Program-made: the position numbers and the translations under genes | Assembly: GCA_031288955.1 (NCBI GenBank) | Contig: JAITQJ010000336.1 | Span: 1 to 6,648 of the forward strand | Direction: 5' to 3' | DNA from: Planctomycetaceae bacterium | Lineage (GTDB): Bacteria; Planctomycetota; Planctomycetia; Pirellulales; Thermoguttaceae | DNA: 6,648 nucleotides | The notes under the pieces: generated by a model | Seen by the model: only the letters and a program-made list of their open reading frames with translations | Databases searched by the model: none | What the model was told of the DNA's origin: nothing | Shown here: one piece after another, positions 1-6,514 of the stretch | Layout: the number at the start of each line of letters is the position of its first letter | How positions within the stretch are numbered: the first letter of the stretch is position 1

Positions 1-1543
1 AAGGAACAGGAGCGGGAGACAACGCTTTCGTCCACGCGGATTGTCCGAGTGTCAAGGCGAACAAGGCAATATCCGCCGTATCCAGGGCAGCCCAGCCGAA
101 TTCGCTCCATTCCGAAGGAAGCCCTTGTGTCCAATTTTTTACAACCTTGGCAAGTGAACCGCCGGGAATGCTTGTCCACCATTCATCTTCTTTCGCATTA
201 CCCTGCTCATCAAAATACTTATCAAGCCACGCTTTGTTTTCCTCAATTTTTTCCAGCCCTTTGTCTTCAAAGCGTGCAGTGTATGGAATAATTCTCACGC
301 CGAGTTGATTGTCCTTCAACGCCTTATGAAAGATTTCCGATGAGGCATATTGGTTAAGTATAAAGAAAGCCAGTTCGCCGAACTTTTCAACTGCCGCCGC
401 TGCCTGCGGAAGTGCATCGGGATAATGGGTATATAAAAATGCGGCGATTTTATGCTGCCCGTATTTTCGTAACAAGTTGTCGGCAAGTTGCGGAACATCA
501 TCAGCAAGTTGCAGGACAAACATTTCCTCTGCCTGTTTCCAAACATTAGGCATTTCCTGTTTTATCGTGATTAACCGGGCAGCGAATTCTTCTGCTTTGC
601 CGGCATATTTTTCGCAAAAAACAGGATTGGCAAGCATTACGGAAAGCAAATTGCCGAGTTCAAAATTGCCTTTTTCTTTGCAAAACCGGATTGCATCGCC
701 GTTATTTTCAAACAACGTGTAAATCCACACACAACCCGTCAACACATCGGAATCGGCATCGCCAAGATAGTCTCTAACGGCATCACGAAAGAGCGGATGG
801 TATTTTTGTGCTGTTTCCAAAATGGTGCGGACATCGGCAGCCGCATTGCGCTGTAATAAAGGGGTGGTATCATCTTCCGCCGAATCAACCGAAGCCATCA
901 AAACGAAAAGAACGTCATCAAGCCAATCTTTTTCGGCATCATAAAAATCAAGCAGGGGTGGGTTGATTCCGAGCATTGCTAATTGAATATACATCGGATT
1001 GTCCCGCACTTTCCGCCATATATTGGGGTCTTGTTTTGCCGCATCGAGGCAGCGTAAATACTCTGCCGTCTTATCATCAAGTTGCGTTTGTAAGTTTATA
1101 TCCTCGCTCTGATTACGGATATACTGCAATGATTGGAGGTGATTGGCGTGAGCGGTCAGAAAGTTTTCCCGCTCATTCGGAACAATGAGATGCGGCTGGA
1201 CGGCGATACCGGCAAGGTGCAAATCGTAAGCGTCCCGTGTCTGGGCGAGGCGCACGAGTCCGTCAATGCCGTCGAACTTTTGGCGTTCTTTGAGTGTTGC
1301 GGCAAGGGCATTGACGTTATAATTCTGTTGGACTTGAGCGAGTTCGGCAGCAACGTTGGGGGCTTTTTGCCGCAGTTGTTCGGTCAATTCGGCAACGGTT
1401 TGTTCGCCACCGCTTTCCGCTTGGAATCGGCACCAACTCCAACCGCTGCAAGCCCAATAAAATGTTACAAGAACGAGTAAGGCGAGGTAAAAACATTTTG
1501 CTATTTGCGAGGTCAGTATTTTGTAAGCGGTAAATGTGAACAT
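1..1543 (-). CDS. Unrecognised membrane-anchored protein, N-terminal 514 residues (runs off left edge)
   Basis: Reading leftward from ATG at 1543-1541, the frame stays open for 514 codons plus one base to the window edge, so the stop is not seen. No family is recognised. Residues 1-17 are short and polar/basic (K8, K16). Residues 18-32 are strongly hydrophobic (FYLALLVLVTFYWAC), giving a likely N-in signal anchor. C32 has no normal lipobox before it (Y-W-A), so a lipoprotein is unlikely. Residues 45-170 are Gln/Glu/Leu-rich and probably helical or partly coiled. The rest (170-480) looks like an acidic, soluble alpha-helical domain outside the membrane. A second weakly hydrophobic stretch, GWAALDTADIALFALTLG, falls at 483-500 near the visible end. 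ATG 1543 is the first start codon I find in this frame, and no clear Shine-Dalgarno precedes it. Length without stops and Asp/Glu/Ala-rich protein-like composition support real coding. Function is unknown; it could be cargo of the old insertion next to it or ordinary chromosome. Confidence 0.8.
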   Translation of the reverse strand, partial: MFTFTAYKILTSQIAKCFYLALLVLVTFYWACSGWSWCRFQAESGGEQTVAELTEQLRQKAPNVAAELAQVQQNYNVNALAATLKERQKFDGIDGLVRLAQTRDAYDLHLAGIAVQPHLIVPNERENFLTAHANHLQSLQYIRNQSEDINLQTQLDDKTAEYLRCLDAAKQDPNIWRKVRDNPMYIQLAMLGINPPLLDFYDAEKDWLDDVLFVLMASVDSAEDDTTPLLQRNAAADVRTILETAQKYHPLFRDAVRDYLGDADSDVLTGCVWIYTLFENNGDAIRFCKEKGNFELGNLLSVMLANPVFCEKYAGKAEEFAARLITIKQEMPNVWKQAEEMFVLQLADDVPQLADNLLRKYGQHKIAAFLYTHYPDALPQAAAAVEKFGELAFFILNQYASSEIFHKALKDNQLGVRIIPYTARFEDKGLEKIEENKAWLDKYFDEQGNAKEDEWWTSIPGGSLAKVVKNWTQGLPSEWSEFGWAALDTADIALFALTLGQSAWTKALSPAPVP

Positions 1544-1612
1544 CGGTTTTATTGACGGGTATTGGTTAGAATTGCTAAAGTGCGCCGTTATCTTTTTCTT
1601 TACAGAGCATCC

Positions 1613-1641
1613 ATTGTATCTGAAAACTGACAGAATAGAAA
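1613..1641 (-). promoter_or_regulatory. Possible promoter for the leftward membrane protein gene
   Basis: On the minus strand a good -10 box TACAAT (1618-1613) is preceded, at 17 bp spacing, by only a poor -35 box TTTCTA (1641-1636; three of six consensus bases). It would give a 5' leader of about 60 nt before the ATG at 1543. The weak -35 box makes this tentative. Confidence 0.25.
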
Positions 1642-1653
1642 TGGGCGGGGCGG
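1640..1653 (+). repeat. Imperfect copy of the tRNA-Phe 3' end (possible att-site relic)
   Basis: AATGGGCGGGGCGG here matches AATGGGCAGGGGCGG at 2220-2234, the 3' end and T-stem side of the tRNA-Phe gene in plus orientation, apart from one missing A. The two copies flank the integrase remnant as direct repeats. Tyrosine integrases that use tRNA genes leave exactly such flanking repeats. The match is short and G-rich, so chance is possible. Confidence 0.25.
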
Positions 1654-1659
1654 TATTGT

Positions 1660-2150
1660 CTTGTGCTGCAAACTTCGGAAAAGCAGGCAGGGTGCGGGCG
1701 GTCAATCGTATCCACCGGAAACAGCGGCTTGGCTTGCCGGCATATCGGACGAATTGCACGAGAAACTAGTCAAAGCCGGTCTAATCAATGACAAGCAGCG
1801 GCGGACACTTGGACAGTTTATCGAAACGTTCAAGGCGGGCGGGAGTGGAAAAAAGGAACGCTTGCGGCTTTCGGAAAGGCAGAGAAAAATCTGAGTGCGT
1901 TTTTCGGGGAGGACCTGCCGCTCGACAAAATCACGGCAGACAGGGCGGCAGATTTTCGGGTTATGCTTGTGGGAACGCAAGGCAGCGGCTAATTATTGCG
2001 CTGGCACGTTTCGGCGGTTTGAGAATACCGAGCGAATTAGACGGGATGCGCTGGGACGAAATGAACCGGGAACGGAACAAGATTTACCGAAGACCGAAAG
2101 CAAGGGCAAGCACTGCCAGAGGGCGGTCAGGACGGTATTTGCCAAAAGCG
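1660..2150 (+). pseudogene. Decayed tyrosine recombinase (phage-type integrase), frameshifted and truncated
   Basis: Integrase-like sequence continues through several frames. About 1710-1840 (the frame of 1661) gives ETAAWLAGISDELHEKLV followed by RRTLGQFIETF. From 1843 to a stop at 1990-1992 another frame gives EWKKGTLAAFGKAEKNLSAF and then FGEDLPLDKITADRAADF, the usual end of the core-binding (SAM-like) domain. From 1986 a third frame gives LIIALARFGGLRIPSELDGM and RWDEMNRERNK, the start of the catalytic domain with the box I arginine in GGLR. From 2081 the frame changes again (LPKTESKGK). In intact relatives about 80-90 residues normally separate the second and third blocks, so the middle is deleted. 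The box II His-x-x-Arg region and the tyrosine nucleophile are not found before the tRNA. It therefore cannot make an active recombinase. It points toward the tRNA-Phe gene, as expected for a tRNA-site integrase. Family assignment rests on remembered motifs; the pattern resembles integrases common in planctomycetes. Boundaries are approximate. Confidence 0.8.
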
Positions 2151-2221
2151 TCGGCAGCCCTGCCCGTCGGCATTGCATCTTGAAATACAAGAGAAAAATG
2201 AGAACACGTCTTTTACGCCAA

Positions 2222-2294
<73 letters not shown>

Positions 2295-2347
2295 AATACT
2301 GCTCTTCACAAAACGGTACACCCGCCCCGCAAAAAACAACCGTCAGT

Positions 2348-2375
2348 ATTATACTCTAGCACAAGACAATGTCAA
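2348..2375 (-). promoter_or_regulatory. Consensus sigma70-type promoter of tRNA-Phe
   Basis: On the minus strand, perfect TTGACA (2375-2370) and perfect TATAAT (2353-2348) are separated by 16 bp. Transcription would start near 2341, giving a leader of about 46 nt removed from the tRNA precursor. The pattern CTTGACA-N16-TATAATACTG is the same as in the promoter at 6438-6470. Confidence 0.85.
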
Positions 2376-2389
2376 GCCCTAAAAATGTA

Positions 2390-2418
2390 TTGCGATACTT
2401 TCGGCATACGGCTAAAAT
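2390..2418 (+). promoter_or_regulatory. Promoter of hrpA, placed directly before the start codon
   Basis: TTGCGA (2390-2395) and TAAAAT (2413-2418) are 17 bp apart. Each matches the vegetative sigma factor consensus at most positions. The start point would be about 2425, and the ATG begins at 2427, so there is almost no 5' untranslated leader. The -35 box lies 14 bp from that of the divergent tRNA-Phe promoter. Confidence 0.55.
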
Positions 2419-2426
2419 AACGGTTT

Positions 2427-5400
2427 ATGCAATATGATAACGAATTGCCGATTGTACAGCGGAGAGAAGAAATTGCCGAACTCCTGCTCCATAACCAAGT
2501 CGTTGTCGTCTGCGGCGAAACCGGCTCCGGTAAATCAACGCAACTGCCGAAAATCTGTCTCGAAACCGGTCGGGGAAAAAACGGTCTCATCGGACATACC
2601 CAGCCGAGACGAATCGCCGCCCGCTCCGTCGCCGCACGAATCGCCGAAGAACTCAATACCAATATCGGCGATACCGTCGGATATAAAGTCCGCTTCGACG
2701 AAAAACTTTCAGCCAATACGGTTATCAAATTAATGACCGACGGCATTCTTCTTGCCGAATCGCAAAACGACAGACTCTTCAAGCAATACGATACGTTAAT
2801 CATCGACGAAGCACACGAGCGGTCTCTGAATATCGATTTTCTGCTCGGTATGTTCAAACGGATTCTGCCGCAGCGTCCCGACCTGAAACTGATCATCACC
2901 TCGGCAACGATTGACGCTCAACGATTTAGTCAGCATTTTACCGTTCCGCAGATAAACCGCCGCCAGCCCGTACCGGTCATCGAAGTTTCCGGCAGAACAT
3001 ATCCGATTGAAATTCGTTACCGCAGCATTGAAGAATACGATGATGCTGATGACGTTTCACGTGAAACAGATGCGGAGATGAACGCTTTGCTTGCGGCAGT
3101 GAACGAATTGACACAGCACGGCAGCGGCGGTATTTTAATTTTTCTCCCAACGGAACGTGATATTTTAGAAACGGCAAAGGCACTGCGGACGGATAAAAAA
3201 ACAGACGTGCTGCCGCTCTATGCACGTTTGCCGGCAACACAGCAGCAAAAAGTATTTCAACGCCCGAAGGGACAGCGGATTATCTTGGCGACGAACGTTG
3301 CGGAGTCGTCGTTGACTGTTCCGGGTATTCGTTACGTCATCGATACAGGAACGGCACGTATGAGCCGCTATTCGCCGCGAACCCGAACGCAGCGGCTGCC
3401 GATAGAAGCCGTTTCGCAAGCCTCGGCAGACCAGCGGGCGGGACGCTGCGGACGAGTCGGAGCCGGTATTTGCATACGTTTGTACAGTGAACTCGATTAC
3501 CAGCACCGCGAACGATACACAACGCCGGAGATTCAGCGGACGAATCTTGCGTCCGTGATACTGCAAACGTTGTCGTTAAAACTCGGCAGCATTGAAACGT
3601 TTCCGTTTCTCGACCCGCCGAAAGCATCGTCAATATCGGACGGTTTCAAAACGCTTTTTGAAATCGGAGCGATTGATGACCGGCAGCGTTTGACTGATGT
3701 CGGCAGACGGTTGAGCAGGCTGCCTGTTGACCCGCGCATCGGCAGAATGATTTTAGCGGCAGAGGAAAACGGCGTGTTGAATGAAATGCTTATCATCGCC
3801 TCGGCGTTGGAAGTGCAAGACCCGCGTGAAAGACCGCAGGCGTTTCAGGGCAAAGCCGATGCCGCTCACGCTCCGTTTCTGGACGAACGCAGTGATTATT
3901 TATCGTACTTAAAACTCTGGGACTTCTATCTGCACTTGAAGGAGTCAACGAGCCGCAGCGGTTTGCGTAAAGCCTGTCAGCAAAACTTCCTGTCCTTCAA
4001 CCGAATGAAAGAGTGGAACGACGTTTATCTCCAATTAAAGCGGGAACTGAAAATAATTGATACCGGAGAATTGGAAAGGAATGAGAATAAAGAAAACGGA
4101 AAGCGCGGCGGTTTGGTTCCGCACGATGATGAGCAATTCTATGAAGCCGTTCATCGCTCGATATTGGCGGGAAATGTTTCGGGGATTGCGCAGCGGGACG
4201 TTAAGACGGCAGAATATAACGTCTGCAACGGCGGTAAATTTGTCCTGTGGCCCGGAAGCGGAATCTGTAAGAAACGAAAAGTTAAAAAAGAAAACGGAAA
4301 AACGAACAGTTCGGACTTGCAGGACAATTCTCCATTCATCTTGGCGGGCGAACGTGTTGAAACTTCGCGGAAGTATTTACGGACGGTTGCCGTGATTGAC
4401 GAAAGTTGGATTGAACCGGCAGCGGCACATCTGTTGAAACGGATTTATCTTGAACCGCATTGGAACCGGCAGACGGGGTATGTTCACGCTTACGAAAAAG
4501 TGTCGCTCTTCGGTATCGTGATTGTTCCTAAACGGCGTATCAATTACGGTCCGATTGACCCGAAGGCGGCGCGGGATATTTTCATTCAGTCCGCTCTCGT
4601 TGAGGGTGAACTTGATACAACGCTGCCGTTCTTCGTACACAATCAGCAGATACTCGCCGAAGCCGGTAAGTTGCAGGATAAATTGCGGGAACACGATTTG
4701 CTCAAGCCGGAGGCGCAGCGTTATCAATTCTATCAAGAACGTATTCCCGGCGAGGTTTACGATAAGCGGTCTGCCGAGAAATATGCGAAAAACAATTCCA
4801 CGCAAAGTTGGGAGATGACGCTGGAAGATGTGTGTGAACGTGTTAACAAGGCGGGTGTTACAATAATCCCCTCCGGTTCTGCCTTGAGTCAATCGTTTCC
4901 CGATAAACTTGAGACGTTTGATTTGGAGTACCGTTATGCACCGGGCGAGGCGGAAGACGGTTTAACGCTTGTTGTTGAACAGACGGCATTGCCGAAACTG
5001 GAACCGGCGAAACTCGGCTGGCTTGTGCCGGGAATGTTGGAGCAAAAAATGACGGCGTTATTGAAGTCGCTGCCGAAAGATATACGCCGCTGTCTTGTGC
5101 CGATACCCGATACCGTCAGGACGTTGATGAAAACGATGGTGTTCGGTGAAGGCGGTTTGGAAGAGCGTCTCTGCCGGGAAGTAACGAAACTTGCCGGTCG
5201 TATTGTCGTTCGCAGTCAGTTTAATACTGCTCAAATTCCGCCGGAATTGTTGATGAACGTTCGTGTCGTCAATGATGCCGGTGAAACGCTCGGCGAAGGC
5301 AAAGATTTCACGCTGCTGCGAAAACAGTTTCGCATCGCTGCCGAAGCAACCGATGCTGCGATAATTCCTTCCGCCTCTTCTGAATACGCCGGGTTTCACG

Positions 5401-6017
5401 TGAAACATCACCGCGAAATCCGCCGGCAGATTCAGCATTTGCCGAACGTGGAGCGTTTGCGTATTTATGCACAGCCGCTAACGGACTTTAAGTTTGACGA
5501 TGATGTCGGTTTGCTGCTAGCGGCATTGGCTTGTAAAACGTCGATACCATCTGCCGTTCAGGATGCGGTCAAAATTCTGCCGCCGCTTTTGGAGTCGTAT
5601 CACGAAGCCCGGCGGACATTGGAGAAGTATTCAGCCGTCAGTCATTCTTTCGGAGATTCAGCATACGCTGATGCAAAAGAAAATATGAGCCGCTTAACAT
5701 CCGCCGGCTTTTTAGTAACAACACCTTGGGTTTGGCTGAAAGAATATCCCCGCTATTTTCAGGCGGTAACGCTGCGGTTTGAAAAGATACAAAAGACAAA
5801 CGACCAGCAATGGACGGCGGAGTTGCAGCGGTATCGGCAGAAATATGAACAGTACCGCGAATTGCATAATGCCGCAGGCATTGACGACCCGGAATTGGAA
5901 ACGTTCCGCTGGATGATTGAGGAATACCGTGTATCGCTTTTTGCCCAGCGTCTCGGCACCGTTCTCAAAGTCTCTGCCCAGCGGTTGGACAAACAATTTG
6001 AAAAAGTAAAGCATTAG
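2427..6017 (+). CDS. hrpA: ATP-dependent RNA helicase HrpA (DEAH box)
   Basis: A 1196-residue DEAH/RHA-family helicase, cytoplasmic, which uses ATP to remodel RNA. E. coli HrpA has been linked to mRNA processing and to rescue of stalled or collided ribosomes. Visible motifs: I GETGSGKST (30-38), Ia TQPRR (58-62), Ib TDGILL (104-109), II DEAH (127-130), III SAT (159-161), IV LIFLP (237-241), V ATNVAESSLT (288-297), VI QRAGRCGR (336-343). All catalytic residues are present. Order: two RecA domains (about 20-375), winged helix and helical bundle (about 376-545), OB-like domain (about 570-705), then the HrpA-specific DUF3418 C-terminal region (from DPKAARDIFIQSALVEGEL, 711-729, to the end, with the family-typical RWMIEEYRVSLFAQRLGT at 1161-1178). 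The start is set by an in-frame TAA at 2418-2420. No Shine-Dalgarno is seen. Compared with E. coli (about 1300 residues, from memory) it lacks the N-terminal extension of about 85 residues. Two Lys/Asn/Glu-rich insertions sit at about 545-567 and 616-637. The gene carries two parS-like sites. Confidence 0.97.
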   Translation: MQYDNELPIVQRREEIAELLLHNQVVVVCGETGSGKSTQLPKICLETGRGKNGLIGHTQPRRIAARSVAARIAEELNTNIGDTVGYKVRFDEKLSANTVIKLMTDGILLAESQNDRLFKQYDTLIIDEAHERSLNIDFLLGMFKRILPQRPDLKLIITSATIDAQRFSQHFTVPQINRRQPVPVIEVSGRTYPIEIRYRSIEEYDDADDVSRETDAEMNALLAAVNELTQHGSGGILIFLPTERDILETAKALRTDKKTDVLPLYARLPATQQQKVFQRPKGQRIILATNVAESSLTVPGIRYVIDTGTARMSRYSPRTRTQRLPIEAVSQASADQRAGRCGRVGAGICIRLYSELDYQHRERYTTPEIQRTNLASVILQTLSLKLGSIETFPFLDPPKASSISDGFKTLFEIGAIDDRQRLTDVGRRLSRLPVDPRIGRMILAAEENGVLNEMLIIASALEVQDPRERPQAFQGKADAAHAPFLDERSDYLSYLKLWDFYLHLKESTSRSGLRKACQQNFLSFNRMKEWNDVYLQLKRELKIIDTGELERNENKENGKRGGLVPHDDEQFYEAVHRSILAGNVSGIAQRDVKTAEYNVCNGGKFVLWPGSGICKKRKVKKENGKTNSSDLQDNSPFILAGERVETSRKYLRTVAVIDESWIEPAAAHLLKRIYLEPHWNRQTGYVHAYEKVSLFGIVIVPKRRINYGPIDPKAARDIFIQSALVEGELDTTLPFFVHNQQILAEAGKLQDKLREHDLLKPEAQRYQFYQERIPGEVYDKRSAEKYAKNNSTQSWEMTLEDVCERVNKAGVTIIPSGSALSQSFPDKLETFDLEYRYAPGEAEDGLTLVVEQTALPKLEPAKLGWLVPGMLEQKMTALLKSLPKDIRRCLVPIPDTVRTLMKTMVFGEGGLEERLCREVTKLAGRIVVRSQFNTAQIPPELLMNVRVVNDAGETLGEGKDFTLLRKQFRIAAEATDAAIIPSASSEYAGFHVKHHREIRRQIQHLPNVERLRIYAQPLTDFKFDDDVGLLLAALACKTSIPSAVQDAVKILPPLLESYHEARRTLEKYSAVSHSFGDSAYADAKENMSRLTSAGFLVTTPWVWLKEYPRYFQAVTLRFEKIQKTNDQQWTAELQRYRQKYEQYRELHNAAGIDDPELETFRWMIEEYRVSLFAQRLGTVLKVSAQRLDKQFEKVKH
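3053..3068. other. parS-like ParB binding site 1, inside hrpA
   Basis: CGTTTCACGTGAAACA contains the perfect 14-bp palindrome GTTTCACGTGAAAC. It matches 15 of 16 bases of the widely conserved parS consensus TGTTTCACGTGAAACA, differing only in the first base. ParB loads on such sites and spreads to organise and segregate the replication origin region. In hrpA it encodes V-S-R-E-T at residues 210-214, in a variable acidic linker between the two RecA domains. Confidence 0.85.
4079..4102 (+). repeat. Repeat-derived in-frame insertion in hrpA, copy 1
   Basis: The stretch 4079-4100 aligns with the core of the intergenic repeat at 6137-6160 with two one-base gaps and one mismatch (21 of 24 aligned columns identical), both ending GAAAACGGA. 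It encodes N-E-N-K-E-N-G-K (552-559). This is a charged linker where E. coli HrpA, recalled from memory, is shorter. The 14-mer AAAGAAAACGGAAA (4089-4102) recurs at 4287-4300 in the same codon phase. Confidence 0.55.
4270..4340 (+). repeat. Repeat-derived in-frame insertion in hrpA, copy 2
   Basis: AT-rich sequence encodes about 20 extra residues (about 616-637, including KKENGK and SSDLQDNSP) between the family motif PGSGICKK and GERVETSR. It contains the 14-mer AAAGAAAACGGAAA (4287-4300) shared with copy 1. It ends in CAATTCTCC (4325-4333), the exact reverse complement of GGAGAATTG at 4065-4073, followed by ATTCAT, the heptamer-family motif. Its relation to the intergenic repeat is weaker than for copy 1. 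Confidence 0.4.
5392..5407. other. parS-like ParB binding site 2, inside hrpA
   Basis: GGTTTCACGTGAAACA again contains the perfect palindrome GTTTCACGTGAAAC and matches parS at 15 of 16 bases. Here it encodes G-F-H-V-K-H (989-994), a different reading phase from site 1, so the shared DNA is not explained by a shared peptide. The two sites lie 2.3 kb apart. Confidence 0.85.
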
Positions 6018-6137
6018 ACTTGTTCAGTAACTAATTTTCATTCCGCCGTTGAGTGCAGCACAGACAGGTTTTACTTGCAATAAGTGCTTTCGTCGTCTAA
6101 AGAATGAATAATGAATAATGAATAATGAATAATGAAG

Positions 6138-6184
6138 AATGAAGAATGAAGGAAAACGGATAACCTGTATCTTCATTATTCATT
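6138..6184 (+). repeat. Inner core repeat, copy A
   Basis: These 47 bp match 6244-6290 at 46 positions: 33 identical bases, one C/T difference at 6171, then 13 identical bases. The conserved centre is GGAAAACGGATAACCTGTAT (6151-6170). Copies are 106 bp apart in the same orientation. Confidence 0.9.
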
Positions 6185-6243
6185 GTCTTATGGTAGTCCC
6201 AAATCGTAAACCGGTCATAAAGAATGAATAGTTAAGAATGAAT

Positions 6244-6290
6244 AATGAAGAATGAAGGAAAACGGATAACCTGTATTTTCATTATTCATT
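6244..6290 (+). repeat. Inner core repeat, copy B
   Basis: Partner of the copy at 6138-6184, with one substitution (T at 6277). The heptamer arm is expanded on the right side here but on the left side in copy A, so the tandem heptamers vary in number while the core is kept. Confidence 0.9.
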
Positions 6291-6367
6291 ATTCATTATT
6301 CATTATTCATTTCGCTCCATAGCAACCGGCAGCGGCAGTGGCAAGAGCGGATACCGCCGCCGCCGGA

Positions 6368-6401
6368 GCCGCCGTCAGAGCCGCAATCGTAAGACGGCGG
6401 C
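6368..6401. other. GC-rich hairpin before the right-hand promoter
   Basis: GCCGCCGTC (6368-6376) pairs perfectly with GACGGCGGC (6393-6401) around a 16-nt loop. On the plus strand it is followed by A, not T, and on the minus strand no T-run follows it. It is therefore not a standard intrinsic terminator. It borders the A-rich promoter upstream region and may insulate it. Confidence 0.45.
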
Positions 6402-6466
6402 AAAAAAATAAAAATTTAAAAAAAATTAAAAAAAATACTTGACAACGCCGTACAGTCTGTTATAAT
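6402..6466 (+). promoter_or_regulatory. Very strong promoter with A-rich UP-like element
   Basis: Perfect TTGACA (6439-6444), 16 bp spacer and perfect TATAAT (6461-6466). The 37 bp upstream (6402-6438) are A or T apart from one C, like a full UP element that contacts RNA polymerase alpha subunits. Transcription should start near 6473, leaving a leader of about 42 nt. No operator or riboswitch is seen in this leader. Confidence 0.9.
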
Positions 6467-6501
6467 ACTGCACAGTTAGGAATTTTTAACCCTCAACTTT
6501 C

Positions 6502-6506
6502 AGGAG
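6502..6506 (+). promoter_or_regulatory. Shine-Dalgarno site that sets the GTG start
   Basis: AGGAG lies 8 nt before the GTG at 6515. No ATG follows at useful spacing, so the site decides for GTG as the start codon. Confidence 0.8.
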
Positions 6507-6514
6507 ACATTACC

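Larger units (their letters stand above)
6103..6311. repeat. Heptamer-based inverted-repeat element (209 bp) after hrpA
   Basis: The outer arms 6103-6136 and 6278-6311 are perfect 34-bp inverted repeats. Each is nearly five tandem copies of the heptamer AATGAAT or its complement ATTCATT. Inside are two directly repeated sub-units (6138-6184 and 6244-6290), each able to form its own smaller hairpin using AATGAATAATGAA and TTCATTATTCATT arms. No clear target-site duplication and no coding potential are seen. It fills most of the hrpA downstream gap and could act as a two-way transcription end or a mobile-type small repeat. A remnant of the same family seems to lie inside hrpA. Nothing identifiable is seen in 6018-6102. 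Confidence 0.85.

Noticed and set aside
1133..1480. 115-codon open frame on the plus strand
   Set aside because: It is antisense to the long leftward gene, which is open over 514 codons and has a proper membrane-anchor start.
2372..2899. 175-codon open frame on the minus strand over the start of hrpA
   Set aside because: It lies antisense to the conserved helicase motifs, covers the divergent promoters and has low-complexity Ser/Arg-rich content. It is a shadow of hrpA codon use.
4377..4892. 171-codon open frame on the minus strand inside hrpA
   Set aside because: It is antisense to conserved HrpA sequence. No promoter or ribosome site was noticed and no protein motif is seen.
6018..6102. 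Terminator directly after hrpA
   Set aside because: Only a 4-bp stem (ACTT/AAGT near 6073-6085) is visible, too weak to call.
6103..6311. CRISPR array
   Set aside because: There are only two core copies, joined by heptamer tandem repeats and inverted arms. There are no regular unique spacers and no cas genes.
6368..6420. Hairpin followed by a homopolymer, considered as an intrinsic terminator
   Set aside because: The run after the stem is A on the plus strand. For a terminator it would have to be T on the transcribed strand, and the minus-strand exit side has no T-run.
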